A stretch of DNA of 36,630 bases from Halalkalibacter wakoensis JCM 9140 (lineage in GTDB: Bacteria > Bacillota > Bacilli > Bacillales > Bacillaceae_D). Numbering within the stretch: position 1 is the stretch's first letter; every line of letters begins with the position of its first letter. This document shows, piece after piece, positions 25,028 through 34,360 of the stretch. The notes under the pieces are model-generated. The model searched no databases. It saw only the letters and a list, made by a program, of their open reading frames with translations, and had not been told where the DNA came from. The position numbers were made by a program, and so were the translations under genes. The stretch lies in NCBI RefSeq assembly GCF_000513095.1, contig NZ_BAUT01000040.1, positions 1-36,630 of the forward strand, given 5' to 3'.

Positions 25028-25975
25028 TTGGGAATGCTGAAGCGCGGGCTTCTAGTTGGTTTGCAAACAACGTGGACGCTCGGGAAGATTATATTTCCTA
25101 TTACGTTAATTGTCACAATTTTAGGGTATACACCCGTTCTTGATTGGATTGCCCAGCTACTAGCCCCAGTTATGAGGCTCATTGGATTGCCTGGGGAAGC
25201 AGCCATTCCGCTTGTTCTCGGAAATGTGCTGAATTTGTATGCCGCCATTGGTGCGATTTTAACCATGGAGTTAACGGTGAAGGAAGTATTTATTTTAGCG
25301 GTGATGCTTTCCTTCTCCCATAACTTATTTGTGGAGTCAGCTGTTGCCAAAACAGTTGGCTTACGTATGTCCGTTGTATTAGCCGTTCGGGTTGGACTTG
25401 CGCTATTATCAGCCTTTTTCATCAATTTAGTATGGAGTGGTGGACAGGAAACAGCTCAGTACGGGTTCGTTTCAAATGCAGGGCAACCAGAAATAAGTGG
25501 ATGGCTTGCCATTGCGTGGCAAGGTGTAACAAGTGCGACGCTAGGAATCATACAACTAGCGATCATTGTTATTCCACTTATGATCGTCGTTCAAGTAATG
25601 AAAGAACGAAATTGGTTAAAATTCGTTTCAAAAACGATGGCTCCTTTTACGAGAATGCTTGGCATTAAAGAAAACACGTCAACGACGCTCGCATCTGGTT
25701 TGCTGTTTGGTCTTGCCTTTGGAGCGGGTGTAATGATTCAAGCGGCAAAAGAAGATGGTGTGGCTAAGAAGGATTTGTACCTTGTTTTTATTTTTCTCGT
25801 AGCCTGTCATGCTGTTGTAGAGGATACGCTAATTTTCATCCCTCTAGGAATCCCAGTGTGGCCGTTATTGCTGATTCGTCTTGTCACTGCCATTGTGTTA
25901 ACGATGGCGATTGCGTATATTTGGAACCGATCTGAAAAAAAAGAAGAGCTTGAACGAAAGGAAGCGACTTTATGA
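25028..25975 (+). CDS. yvoD: Nucleoside-recognition domain membrane protein (YvoD-like)
   Basis: A 315-residue integral membrane protein with two Gate/nucleoside-recognition type repeats: VILGYTPVLDWIAQLLAPVM with NVLNLYAAIG in the first half, and FVSKTMAPFTRMLGIKENTS with GLLFGLAFGAGVM in the second. Function is unknown; related SpmA/SpmB-type proteins act in spore dehydration. It starts at TTG 25028, ten bases after GGAGGG. It is third in the hprK-lgt-yvoD-ppaX order known from B. subtilis and overlaps ppaX by 4 bp. Confidence 0.85.
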   Translation: MGMLKRGLLVGLQTTWTLGKIIFPITLIVTILGYTPVLDWIAQLLAPVMRLIGLPGEAAIPLVLGNVLNLYAAIGAILTMELTVKEVFILAVMLSFSHNLFVESAVAKTVGLRMSVVLAVRVGLALLSAFFINLVWSGGQETAQYGFVSNAGQPEISGWLAIAWQGVTSATLGIIQLAIIVIPLMIVVQVMKERNWLKFVSKTMAPFTRMLGIKENTSTTLASGLLFGLAFGAGVMIQAAKEDGVAKKDLYLVFIFLVACHAVVEDTLIFIPLGIPVWPLLLIRLVTAIVLTMAIAYIWNRSEKKEELERKEATL

Positions 25976-26619
25976 AAATTGACACGTTATTGTTTGATCT
26001 AGATGGAACGTTAATCAACACAAATGAATTAATTATTGCTTCATTTCTACATACGTTGGAACATTATAAGCCTGGCGAATACACGCGCGAACACGCGATT
26101 GAATTTATTGGACCACCACTCACAGATAGTTTCGAGTCCGTGGACGCCACTCGTGTGGATGAAATGATCCAAACGTACCGCACGTTTAACCATGCTAAGC
26201 ACGATGAACTTGTAACGGAGTATGAAGGGGTTTATGAAACGATCGAGCGTCTTCATAAAGAAGGCTACAAACTAGCAATTGTAACGACAAAAATTAGAAA
26301 AACGGCGTTAATGGGTTTGAAGTTAACTGGTTTGGATCAGTTTTTCGATGTGGTTATTGGGTTGGATGACGTCGAGAAAGCGAAGCCAGATCCTGAACCA
26401 TTAAACAAAGCATTGGCCGCTCTTGGTTCATCAAAAGAGACAGCGATGATGATTGGTGACAGCTTGTTTGACGTGGAAGCAGGAAAAAACCTTGGTGTGC
26501 CAACGGCTGTTGTTGGTTGGTCGATTAAAGGTCCGGAAAAAATCAAGACATTTGAAGCAGATTACACTTTGTCAAACATGCGTGACTTGCTCGCGATCGT
26601 TGGAGTGGAACAGCCATGA
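25972..26619 (+). CDS. ppaX: Pyrophosphatase PpaX
   Basis: HAD-superfamily pyrophosphatase that removes the pyrophosphate produced when HPr-Ser46-P is dephosphorylated by phosphorolysis, pulling the HprK reaction. The 215 residues contain motif I FDLDGTLINTNE (nucleophile Asp9, Asp11), motif II VTTK, the conserved lysine in KAKPDPEP, and motif IV MIGDSLFDVEAGKNLG. ATG 25972 overlaps the yvoD stop as ATGA. Its intactness next to an apparently broken hprK argues that hprK is functional in the organism. Confidence 0.93.
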   Translation: MKIDTLLFDLDGTLINTNELIIASFLHTLEHYKPGEYTREHAIEFIGPPLTDSFESVDATRVDEMIQTYRTFNHAKHDELVTEYEGVYETIERLHKEGYKLAIVTTKIRKTALMGLKLTGLDQFFDVVIGLDDVEKAKPDPEPLNKALAALGSSKETAMMIGDSLFDVEAGKNLGVPTAVVGWSIKGPEKIKTFEADYTLSNMRDLLAIVGVEQP

Positions 26620-27110
26620 GTCGAAAAACAGAGCGATTTCCGGTAAAAGAAGCAAATTCGCTCTGGCAAATTTATAAAACCGTTCCATTTGGAAAAGTGT
26701 TAAAAAATGTCATCATTATCATGATTGCTCGCTTTATCCCGTGGATGGGAATGAAAAACTGGCTTTATCGCACCTTTCTCCGAATGAAAATAGGCGATGA
26801 AACAGCGGTTGCTTTTATGGTGATGATGGACATTATGTTCCCAGAACGAATTTCCATCGGTCGTAACTCGATCATTGGATACAACACGACCATATTGGCG
26901 CATGAATATTTGATTAAGGAATATCGCTTAGGTGATGTCGTAATCGGCGACGAAGTCATGATCGGAGCCAACACAACGATTTTACCAGGAGTCACGATTG
27001 GAGATGGCGCCATCGTGTCCGCCGGCACACTTGTCCACCGCGACGTTCCAGCCGGATCGTTTGTTGGAGGGAATCCGATGCAGGTGATTCGGGAAAAGAT
27101 AAATGAATAA
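26616..27110 (+). CDS. yvoF: Hexapeptide-repeat acyltransferase (YvoF-like)
   Basis: A 164-residue protein with a left-handed beta-helix acyltransferase domain. The hexapeptide pattern is visible in ISIGRNSIIGYNTTILAH and VVIGDEVMIGANTTILPGVT, ending with SFVGGNPMQVIREK as in maltose/galactoside O-acetyltransferase relatives. The N-terminal third contains one hydrophobic helix (VIIIMIARFIPWMG). The substrate is unknown. It overlaps ppaX by ATGA and closes the hprK operon. Confidence 0.87.
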   Translation: MSRKTERFPVKEANSLWQIYKTVPFGKVLKNVIIIMIARFIPWMGMKNWLYRTFLRMKIGDETAVAFMVMMDIMFPERISIGRNSIIGYNTTILAHEYLIKEYRLGDVVIGDEVMIGANTTILPGVTIGDGAIVSAGTLVHRDVPAGSFVGGNPMQVIREKINE

Positions 27111-27114
27111 GAAG

Positions 27115-27149
27115 AAGCTGTTAGGTACAAGGTACTTGACAGCTTTTTT
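27115..27149 (+). terminator. Terminator after yvoF
   Basis: AAGCTGT pairs with ACAGCTT, with an inner GTAC/GTAC, followed by a T-run. Confidence 0.88.
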
Positions 27150-27321
27150 GTTTTTTCATAACCTTTTCGCTCTCACACTAAATTTTACGACAATTCAATC
27201 AAAACGGTTGACGCAAGAAGACCGTTCGCGTTAAACTAACTATACGCTTTATCTTGTTAGCACATTAGCGAACTAAAGGATTGTATTTAGAAAGATTGTT
27301 GCATACTGTACTGCTCATAGT

Positions 27322-27451
27322 GAAATGAAGCGAAAGTCACTCGACTCCTGCGGGAAATAGAGGTAAGGTCAAGACCCCACAGGCGCAGCGAGGAGGCTTG
27401 ACACCTCCCCGCGGAAAGCGAGTGACTGTAGCGCAATGGAACGAACATGGG
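27322..27451 (+). repeat. A-type structured repeat, uninterrupted copy A4
   Basis: The outer stem GTCACTCG (27336-27343) pairs with CGAGTGAC (27419-27426), GCGGG pairs with CCCGC, and the inner stem GTCAAG (27368-27373) pairs with CTTGAC (27397-27402). It ends at GCGCAATGGAACGAACATGGG. The 170 bp before it (27150-27321) show no gene. Confidence 0.87.
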
Positions 27452-27533
27452 AAGAAACATCTACCCATAAAACAATTAATTAATCAAAAAGCGATTCGTA
27501 AGTTTGTCGCTGTAAGAAAGGCTTACCTCAAAG

Positions 27534-27664
27534 CGAAATGAAGCGGAAGTCACTCGACTACTGCGGGAAAAAGAGGTAAAGTCGAGACCCCACAGGCGCA
27601 GCCGAGGAGGCTCGACACCTCCTTGCGGGTGCGAGTGACTGTAGCGCAATGGAACGAACATAGG
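27534..27664 (+). repeat. A-type structured repeat, uninterrupted copy A5, upstream of the his operon
   Basis: Second direct copy, 82 bp after A4, with inner stem GTCGAG (27581-27586) and CTCGAC (27611-27616) and outer stem GTCACTCG/CGAGTGAC. The apical core lies at about 27584-27613. The CTCCTGCGGG side is altered to CTACTGCGGG and the CCCGCGG side to CTTGCGG, so the middle stem is weakened. It ends about 145 bp before hisZ. The gap 27665-27808 has no T-box or clear promoter. Confidence 0.87.
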
Positions 27665-27808
27665 AAGAGCACCTAACCAGAAAACACCCTTTCAAAAATA
27701 AAAAACAGGTATTTTGACAAAAAACGCGAATGATTAGGAAAGATAAAAAAAGAAGCAGGAGAGCTGCACAGAAAAGCAGACAACGGAGATGAACGAGGAG
27801 TGAAATCA

Positions 27809-28981
27809 ATGTCTAAGCCACTTATGTTTGAAAAACCACTCGGTATGCGCGATACGCTACCAGAAATGTACGAAATGAAAAAACAAGTAAGCCAGCAACT
27901 AGAAGCCGAAATGACAGGCTGGGGCTATCAAATGGTTGAAACACCAACATTAGAATATTACGAAACAGTCGGATTAGCATCGGCTATTTTAGATCAGCAA
28001 TTATTTAAACTATTAGACCAGCAAGGCAATACATTGGTGCTTCGACCAGACATGACAGCACCGATCGCAAGACTAGTTGCCTCTAGCATGAAGGGAGAAG
28101 CCTATCCGCTCAGACTCTCTTACCAATCGTCGGTTTACCGTGCGCAGCAGCATGAAGCAGGCAAACCAGCTGAGTTCGAGCAAGTAGGAGTTGAGCTGAT
28201 TGGCGACGGGACAGTTAGTGCTGATGGCGAAGTGATTGCCTTAATGGTCTCCTCTCTTAAACGCGCTGGGTTAACAAATTTCAAAGTTGCGATTGGCCAT
28301 GTTGGCTACGTGAACGCGCTTCTCCTTGATATTGTCGGAGAGCGTGCCGATGAGCTGCGTCGTTTTTTATATGAAAAAAATTATGTGGGATTCCGCGAGC
28401 ATGTGAAAAACTTGCCGATCTCCTCGATTGATAAAGGCCGACTGCTTAGTCTCTTAAAATTACGCGGTGGCAAAGACACGGTGGAAGAAGCAAGAAAGCT
28501 GATTTCAACCGAAGAAGGAACAAAGGCATTAGCAGAACTGACGGAGCTGTGGCAAGTCCTGGAAAGCTATGGGATCGAAGAGTATGTCAAACTTGATTTA
28601 AACCTCGTCCTTCACATGAGTTACTACACAGGTGTGGTGTTTGAAGGATACGGCAGCCGTTTAGGTGTCCCTCTTTGTAGTGGCGGTCGCTATGATGAGT
28701 TACTTGGGAAGTTTGATCGTCCAGGTCAGGCAACAGGATTTGGAGTCCGTTTAGACCTTCTCGTTGAAGCGATTGGTGAGTTAGCGTCAACTTCAAAGAA
28801 AACATGTATTGTGTTTAGCAAAGAAAGACGCAAAGAAGCATTCCAAAAAGCTGCAAGTTTACGAGCAAATGGGGAATCCGTTGTCGTCCAAGACATTGCA
28901 GGGGTCAAAGATGTTGATGGAATGTCAGAGCAATTCACCGAGGTGCACTACTTCATTGGTGCGAAGAAAGGAGACGCGTAA
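27809..28981 (+). CDS. hisZ: ATP phosphoribosyltransferase regulatory subunit HisZ
   Basis: Catalytically inactive histidyl-tRNA-synthetase-like subunit that binds the short form of HisG and confers activity and histidine feedback. The 390 residues match B. subtilis HisZ (391). Class II synthetase-type motifs are seen ([24 protein letters not shown]; motif 2-like [35 protein letters not shown]). ATG 27809 is eight bases after GAGGAG; a GTG at 27800 touches the ribosome site and is rejected. First gene of hisZGDBHAFI. Confidence 0.95.
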   Translation: MSKPLMFEKPLGMRDTLPEMYEMKKQVSQQLEAEMTGWGYQMVETPTLEYYETVGLASAILDQQLFKLLDQQGNTLVLRPDMTAPIARLVASSMKGEAYPLRLSYQSSVYRAQQHEAGKPAEFEQVGVELIGDGTVSADGEVIALMVSSLKRAGLTNFKVAIGHVGYVNALLLDIVGERADELRRFLYEKNYVGFREHVKNLPISSIDKGRLLSLLKLRGGKDTVEEARKLISTEEGTKALAELTELWQVLESYGIEEYVKLDLNLVLHMSYYTGVVFEGYGSRLGVPLCSGGRYDELLGKFDRPGQATGFGVRLDLLVEAIGELASTSKKTCIVFSKERRKEAFQKAASLRANGESVVVQDIAGVKDVDGMSEQFTEVHYFIGAKKGDA

Positions 28982-28982
28982 G

Positions 28983-29621
28983 ATGGCAGAATGGTTAACG
29001 GTTGCAATGCCGAAGGGACGAATTTTTGAAGAAGCATTAGAACTACTACGAAAAGCAGGCTACAACTTACCGGCAGAGTTTGATGACTCTCGTAAGTTAA
29101 TTATTGATGTGCCAGAAGAAAACATGCGTTTTATCCTTGCCAAACCAATGGATGTGCCAACCTATGTGGAGCATGGGGTAGCCGATGTTGGGGTTGCTGG
29201 AAAAGATACGATGATTGAAGAAGAGCGTGTGGTTTATGAAGTGCTCGACTTGAAAATTAGCGAATGCTACTTGGCAGTTGCTGGTCTTCCGAATTATGAA
29301 AAGAAGGACATCAATCCAAAGGTCGCTTCGAAATATCCGAACCTTGCTACGCAATATTTTAAAGAGCAAGGCGAGCAAGTGGAGATCATTAAATTAAATG
29401 GTTCAATTGAGTTGGCACCATTAATTGGACTTGCTGATCGGATTGTCGATATTGTTTCAACAGGAAGAACATTAAAGGAGAACGGCTTAGTGGAGCTTGA
29501 AACGATCGTGCCGATTACATCTCGTTTAATTGTGAATCCTGTTAGTTACCGGATGAAAGACGAACGAATTGATGAAATGGTCGAGCGCCTTTCTCGAGTA
29601 ATCGAGGAGGAAGAAGCATGA
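28983..29621 (+). CDS. hisG: ATP phosphoribosyltransferase, short form, HisG
   Basis: First step of histidine synthesis: joins ATP and PRPP to give phosphoribosyl-ATP. The 212-residue product is the short type that needs HisZ. It has [16 protein letters not shown] at the start, [12 protein letters not shown], and the PRPP-binding loop [22 protein letters not shown] 28983 lies one base after the hisZ stop, with AAAGGAG ahead. Its end overlaps hisD by ATGA. Confidence 0.97.
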   Translation: MAEWLTVAMPKGRIFEEALELLRKAGYNLPAEFDDSRKLIIDVPEENMRFILAKPMDVPTYVEHGVADVGVAGKDTMIEEERVVYEVLDLKISECYLAVAGLPNYEKKDINPKVASKYPNLATQYFKEQGEQVEIIKLNGSIELAPLIGLADRIVDIVSTGRTLKENGLVELETIVPITSRLIVNPVSYRMKDERIDEMVERLSRVIEEEEA

Positions 29622-30889
29622 AAATCGTCAAAGTTGGAGCAGAAGTAAGCATTAAACGTGATATTGATACAGGAACCGAGCAACAGAGAGAAGCGGTTGA
29701 AGCGATCATTTCACAAGTGAAAAAGCAAGGAGATCAAGCTCTGTTTGACTTAACCAAAAAGTTTGATGGAGCAGAGCTTACAAGTTTGCGCGTAACAGAA
29801 GAGGAGCTCAACAGTGCTTATACAGAAATTAGTGATGAGTTAATTTCTGCGTTACGTGAAGCGATTGTCAACATCAAAGACTTCCACGAGCGCCAAACGC
29901 GGCAATCGTGGATGACGACAAAGGAAGATGGAACCATTCTCGGTCAAAAAGTAACACCACTTGATTCGGTTGGTGTGTACGTTCCTGGTGGGAAAGCTGC
30001 GTATCCATCCTCGATTATGATGAATGTAATTCCTGCTCAAGTGGCTGGAGTCGAGCGCATTGTTATGGTGTCTCCAGCAGGAGCGGATGGAAAGCTTCCG
30101 GCAAGTGTGCTTGTGACAGCGAAGGAACTTGGGGTAAAGGAAATTTACAAAGTTGGTGGAGCGCAAGCGGTTGCCGCCCTTGCGTACGGGACAGAAACGA
30201 TTCAGTCTGTTGATAAAATTACGGGCCCAGGAAACATATATGTAGCCCTAGCAAAACGCGCCGTATTTGGTACAGTTGATATCGATATGATTGCTGGACC
30301 GAGTGAAATTGTCGTTCTTGCTGATCAGAAGGCGAATCCGCGTTATATTGCTGCTGATCTTTTATCACAAGCTGAACATGATGAGCAAGCATCAGCTGTC
30401 CTCGTTACAGCTTCTCAAGATTTAGCGGAACAAGTCGCAAAAGAAGTGCAAGAGCAATTAACCACATTGCCAAAGCGCGACATTGCCGGGGCGTCGATAC
30501 GAGATTATGGTGTGATTTATGTGGCTTCTGACCTCGTGGAAGCGGTGGATGTAGTCAATCAGCTCGCGCCAGAGCACTTGGAGATTCTGACAGAAGAACC
30601 GATGAATCTAGTCGGGAAAATTCGTCATGCTGGAGCGATTTTTGTTGGACCATATAGTTCAGAGCCGGTTGGGGATTATTTTGCAGGACCGAATCATGTC
30701 CTTCCGACGAATGGAACGGCACGTTTTTCGAGCCCGCTCAATGTGGATGATTTTACGAAAAAATCAAGTATCATTTCTTATAGCAAGCAAGCTATTGAAA
30801 ACAATGGTCATAAAATATCCGCTCTTGCCCGTCTAGAAGGGTTAGAAGCACATGCACGAGCAATTGATATTAGGTTGGAGGAAAAATAA
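29618..30889 (+). CDS. hisD: Histidinol dehydrogenase
   Basis: Zinc enzyme for the last two oxidations, histidinol to histidine, using NAD. The 423 residues show [39 protein letters not shown], the metal-site segment SQAEHDEQA, the catalytic APEHLEI, and [12 protein letters not shown] near the C-terminus. The start overlaps the hisG stop and the stop abuts the hisB start. Confidence 0.97.
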   Translation: MKIVKVGAEVSIKRDIDTGTEQQREAVEAIISQVKKQGDQALFDLTKKFDGAELTSLRVTEEELNSAYTEISDELISALREAIVNIKDFHERQTRQSWMTTKEDGTILGQKVTPLDSVGVYVPGGKAAYPSSIMMNVIPAQVAGVERIVMVSPAGADGKLPASVLVTAKELGVKEIYKVGGAQAVAALAYGTETIQSVDKITGPGNIYVALAKRAVFGTVDIDMIAGPSEIVVLADQKANPRYIAADLLSQAEHDEQASAVLVTASQDLAEQVAKEVQEQLTTLPKRDIAGASIRDYGVIYVASDLVEAVDVVNQLAPEHLEILTEEPMNLVGKIRHAGAIFVGPYSSEPVGDYFAGPNHVLPTNGTARFSSPLNVDDFTKKSSIISYSKQAIENNGHKISALARLEGLEAHARAIDIRLEEK

Positions 30890-31480
30890 ATGACAGAACG
30901 TCGCGCACAAATCGAACGTAATACGGGTGAAACACAAATTAAATTAGACTTTGCGGTGGATGGAGAGGGAGTTTCAAAGCTTGAAACCGGAGTTCCATTT
31001 TTAACACATATGCTTGACCTTTTTACGAAGCATGGTCATTTTAACTTAACGGTTGATGCAAATGGAGATACAGATGTAGATGATCACCATACAACAGAAG
31101 ATATCGGGATTTGTCTTGGTCATGTGTTAAAAGAAGCCCTTGGTGATAAAAAAGGAATTCGTCGCTACGGAAATGCGTTTGTTCCAATGGATGAGACGTT
31201 AGCTCAAGTGGTTGTTGATTTGAGCAACCGTCCTCACCTTGAATTTCGTGCTGAGTTTCCAAGTCAAAAAGTCGGTACGTTTGATGTGGAGCTCGTTCAT
31301 GAATTTATGTGGAAGCTCGCACTTGAAGCAAGAATGAACTTGCACATTATCGTTCACTACGGTCACAATACGCATCACATGATTGAAGCTGTATTTAAAG
31401 CATTGGCACGAGCGCTTGATGAAGCAACAAGTATCGATGAGCGGGTAAAAGGAGTCCCGTCGACGAAGGGAATGTTGTAG
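30890..31480 (+). CDS. hisB: Imidazoleglycerol-phosphate dehydratase
   Basis: Dehydrates imidazole glycerol phosphate to imidazole acetol phosphate. This is the monofunctional 196-residue form without a phosphatase domain. Manganese-binding histidine motifs are present: [28 protein letters not shown] and HNTHHMIEA. The ATG directly follows the hisD stop, with TTGGAGG inside the end of hisD as ribosome site. Confidence 0.97.
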   Translation: MTERRAQIERNTGETQIKLDFAVDGEGVSKLETGVPFLTHMLDLFTKHGHFNLTVDANGDTDVDDHHTTEDIGICLGHVLKEALGDKKGIRRYGNAFVPMDETLAQVVVDLSNRPHLEFRAEFPSQKVGTFDVELVHEFMWKLALEARMNLHIIVHYGHNTHHMIEAVFKALARALDEATSIDERVKGVPSTKGML

Positions 31481-31481
31481 G

Positions 31482-32126
31482 ATGATCGGCATTGTTGATT
31501 ATGGAATGGGGAATTTGCACAGTGTCTCGAAAGCTCTTGAACGACTAGAGCTAGACTATGTGTTAACTGATGATGTAGAGAAATTAAAACAAACGGATGG
31601 ACTGCTTCTTCCAGGAGTCGGTGCCTTTCCAGATGCGATGAAAACGCTAAATGAAATGGGCTTAACGGACTTTTTGCGTGATTGGGCAGACTCTGGCAGA
31701 CCCCTTCTAGGCATTTGCCTTGGCATGCAGCTTTTATTCGAAGAAAGCGAAGAGCATGGAGAGACAGAGGGCTTGAAGCTGCTGCCTGGCCGCGTTGAGC
31801 GTTTTCTAGGACATACGGCAAACGGTGAAACATACAAAGTTCCGCATATGGGTTGGAACAAGCTGACGTTCCAAAAGCCGGACCATAAGCTTTTACAAGA
31901 TGTAGAAGAAGGCCATGTGTATTTTGTTCACTCTTATGTTGTCAAACATAAGGACGAGAACGTGTTAATTGCTTCAAGTGAATATGATGTAACCGTTCCA
32001 GCTGTTGTCGGCAGGGACAATGTAATGGGAACGCAATTCCATCCGGAAAAAAGCAGTCATGTCGGAATGGCGATTCTTCGTAATTTTGGGGAGCTTGTCA
32101 CGCAAGGAGGAGAAAGTCGTGAGTAA
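31482..32126 (+). CDS. hisH: Imidazole glycerol phosphate synthase, glutaminase subunit HisH
   Basis: Hydrolyses glutamine and channels ammonia to HisF. The 214-residue class I amidotransferase has the nucleophile motif [11 protein letters not shown] and the His/Glu pair in [13 protein letters not shown] 31482 lies one base after the hisB stop; its end overlaps hisA by eight bases. Confidence 0.96.
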   Translation: MIGIVDYGMGNLHSVSKALERLELDYVLTDDVEKLKQTDGLLLPGVGAFPDAMKTLNEMGLTDFLRDWADSGRPLLGICLGMQLLFEESEEHGETEGLKLLPGRVERFLGHTANGETYKVPHMGWNKLTFQKPDHKLLQDVEEGHVYFVHSYVVKHKDENVLIASSEYDVTVPAVVGRDNVMGTQFHPEKSSHVGMAILRNFGELVTQGGESRE

Positions 32127-32853
32127 TTTTGTTATTTATCCAGCGATTGATATGAGAGACGGAAAATGTGTGCGCCTTGTTCAAGGGGATTATGATCAAG
32201 AAACGGTCTATGGGGATTCTCCGTTCGATATGGCAAAATTATTTGCTGATAGCGGTGCTGAGTGGATTCATATGGTTGATTTAGACGGAGCGAAAGCGAA
32301 AAAACGTGTGAACCACGAGCATGTACTGCGTGTCGCAAAAGAGCTTGATGCAAAAGTACAAGTTGGTGGCGGAATTCGCACAGCTGAAGACGTTGCTTTT
32401 TACCTTGATCAAGGGGTGGATCGTGTCATTCTTGGAAGTGTGGCGGTGAACAATCCCGAATTTACAAAAGAAATGCTTTCTACATATGGAGGAGAGCGAA
32501 TTGCGATCGGTCTAGATGCACGTGACGGTTATGTCGCGACAGAAGGATGGCTCGAGACGTCTTCTGTAAAAGCGGAAACGTTAGCGCAGGAGTTGGCTCG
32601 TCACGGAGCGGAAGTGTTTATTTTTACAGACATTTCACGCGACGGGATGCTATCAGGTCCAAATACAGAAGCGATTACGAATTTAGCGGAAGCAACAGGC
32701 AAGCAAGTGATTGCTTCTGGTGGAGTGAGCTCGCTTGCAGATTTAACCGAACTACGCGAGCGTAAAGCGCGTGGAGTAAGTGGAGCCATCGTGGGAAAAG
32801 CTCTATACACGAACCAGTTCACGCTAGAAGAAGCATTGCAAGGAGGGGAATAG
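32119..32853 (+). CDS. hisA: ProFAR isomerase HisA
   Basis: Converts ProFAR to PRFAR by an Amadori rearrangement on a TIM barrel. The 244-residue product opens [21 protein letters not shown] (catalytic Asp) and contains GLDARDG (second Asp), VGGGIRT and SGGVSSL phosphate loops. The frame extends upstream within hisH, but GTG 32119 with AAGGAGG (32104-32110) eight bases ahead gives the family N-terminus. Confidence 0.96.
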   Translation: MSNFVIYPAIDMRDGKCVRLVQGDYDQETVYGDSPFDMAKLFADSGAEWIHMVDLDGAKAKKRVNHEHVLRVAKELDAKVQVGGGIRTAEDVAFYLDQGVDRVILGSVAVNNPEFTKEMLSTYGGERIAIGLDARDGYVATEGWLETSSVKAETLAQELARHGAEVFIFTDISRDGMLSGPNTEAITNLAEATGKQVIASGGVSSLADLTELRERKARGVSGAIVGKALYTNQFTLEEALQGGE

Positions 32854-32854
32854 A

Positions 32855-33613
32855 GTGTTAACAAAACGAATCGTTCCTTGTTTGGATGTGAAAGATGGAC
32901 GTGTTGTCAAAGGCGTTCAGTTCGTTGACTTGCGTGATGCAGGTGACCCGGTTGAGCTTGCTGCGTTTTACGATGAGCAAGGAGCAGATGAACTCGTATT
33001 TTTAGATATTTCCGCCTCACATGAAGGCCGTGAAACGATGGTTGAGGTTGTCGAGCAAGTCGCGGGAACGCTCGCGATTCCGTTTACGGTTGGTGGAGGT
33101 ATCAACTCGCTTGAAGATATGAAGCGAGTGCTGCGTGCAGGAGCGGACAAAGTTTCGCTCAATACCGCTGCGGTCAAACGTCCAGAGCTGATAAAAGAGG
33201 GAGCAGACTTTTTTGGTTCTCAATGCATTGTAGTCGCGATTGATGCGAAATACGACGAAGAGCTTGGCTCATGGCGTATTTACACGCACGGTGGACGTGA
33301 AGCAACTGAATGGGAAGTAACAGAATGGGCGAAGGAAGCGGTCCGTCTTGGTGCGGGCGAGATTTTGTTAACAAGCATGGATCAAGATGGAGCGAAAACA
33401 GGCTTTGATCTTGCTTTAACAAAAGCGGTGAATGCGGCCGTGACAGTACCGGTGATCGCATCAGGTGGTGCTGGGAAAAAAGAAGATTTTGCTGATGTGT
33501 TTGAGGATGCGAAAGCAGATGCAGCACTAGCAGCATCGATTTTTCATTACAAAGAAACGTCGGTTGCAGAAGTGAAGACGTATTTACGAGAGAAAGGTGT
33601 GGCCGTACGATGA
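32855..33613 (+). CDS. hisF: Imidazole glycerol phosphate synthase, cyclase subunit HisF
   Basis: TIM-barrel partner of HisH that uses ammonia to make imidazole glycerol phosphate and AICAR. The 252 residues include [18 protein letters not shown] (Asp catalytic), [22 protein letters not shown] (second Asp) and [10 protein letters not shown]. The start is GTG 32855, one base after the hisA stop, behind AAGGAGGGG. Confidence 0.96.
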   Translation: MLTKRIVPCLDVKDGRVVKGVQFVDLRDAGDPVELAAFYDEQGADELVFLDISASHEGRETMVEVVEQVAGTLAIPFTVGGGINSLEDMKRVLRAGADKVSLNTAAVKRPELIKEGADFFGSQCIVVAIDAKYDEELGSWRIYTHGGREATEWEVTEWAKEAVRLGAGEILLTSMDQDGAKTGFDLALTKAVNAAVTVPVIASGGAGKKEDFADVFEDAKADAALAASIFHYKETSVAEVKTYLREKGVAVR

Positions 33614-34236
33614 GTATTGAAAACATTAAGTTTGATGAGAACGGCCTTGTCCCTGCCATTGTTCAAGATGCCGGAAGCAAGGAAGTGTTGACACTTGCTT
33701 ATATGAATAAAGAATCACTAGAAAAATCACTTGAATCAAGAGAAACATGGTTTTACTCGCGCTCACGCCAAGAGCTTTGGCACAAAGGAGCGACATCCGG
33801 TAACACGCAGCAGATTGTGGATATGCGTTATGACTGCGACAGCGATGCGATTGTCGTTCTCGTTGTACCGGCTGGGCCAGCTTGTCACACGGGTGCTTAT
33901 ACGTGTTTTAGTGATTCGTTGTTTGGAGAAGAAGCTATACGCACCAATCCAACCCGTTTTGCGATCATTGATGAGTTAGAAAAGGTCATTGCTGAGCGCG
34001 AAGCAACGATGCCAGAGGGCGCTTATACAACGTACTTATTTGAAAAAGGCGTAGATAAGATTCTAAAAAAGGTCGGCGAGGAAGCTGGAGAAGTCATTAT
34101 CGCAGCGAAAAACCGCGATCCAGAAGAACTGAAATGGGAAGTGGCCGACTTATTCTATCACGTGCTTGTTTTACTTCGTGAACAAAAGCTACCACTCGAC
34201 GATGTGCTTGCGGTATTAGAAGAAAGACATAAATAG
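33610..34236 (+). CDS. hisI: Bifunctional phosphoribosyl-AMP cyclohydrolase / phosphoribosyl-ATP pyrophosphatase
   Basis: Carries steps two and three of the pathway in one chain, as in B. subtilis (also called hisIE). The 208 residues comprise an N-terminal cyclohydrolase domain ([18 protein letters not shown]; metal-site YDCDSDA; zinc cysteine in [11 protein letters not shown]) and a C-terminal pyrophosphatase helical domain ([31 protein letters not shown]). It overlaps hisF by ATGA and is the last gene before the operon terminator. The operon lacks hisC and a histidinol phosphatase, which Bacillus encodes elsewhere. Confidence 0.96.
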   Translation: MSIENIKFDENGLVPAIVQDAGSKEVLTLAYMNKESLEKSLESRETWFYSRSRQELWHKGATSGNTQQIVDMRYDCDSDAIVVLVVPAGPACHTGAYTCFSDSLFGEEAIRTNPTRFAIIDELEKVIAEREATMPEGAYTTYLFEKGVDKILKKVGEEAGEVIIAAKNRDPEELKWEVADLFYHVLVLLREQKLPLDDVLAVLEERHK

Positions 34237-34255
34237 GGTTAAACTCTACCTTAAA

Positions 34256-34291
34256 AGGTACAACAAAGGCTATTTGTTGTACCTCTTTTTT
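34256..34291 (+). terminator. Terminator of the his operon
   Basis: AGGTACAACAAA and TTTGTTGTACCT form a perfect 12-bp stem, followed by CTTTTTT. Confidence 0.93.
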
Positions 34292-34360
34292 CGTTCCCAC
34301 GCCTTGAAAAATGATGTATACTAAAGGTTATGAATGAGAAGCTGGAGGTAACAAAACTTC

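Noticed and set aside
27665-27808. T-box leader or TTGACA-based promoter before hisZ
   Set aside because: No T-box anti-terminator consensus is visible, and TTGACA (27714-27719) has only GGAAAG at the 17-bp position.
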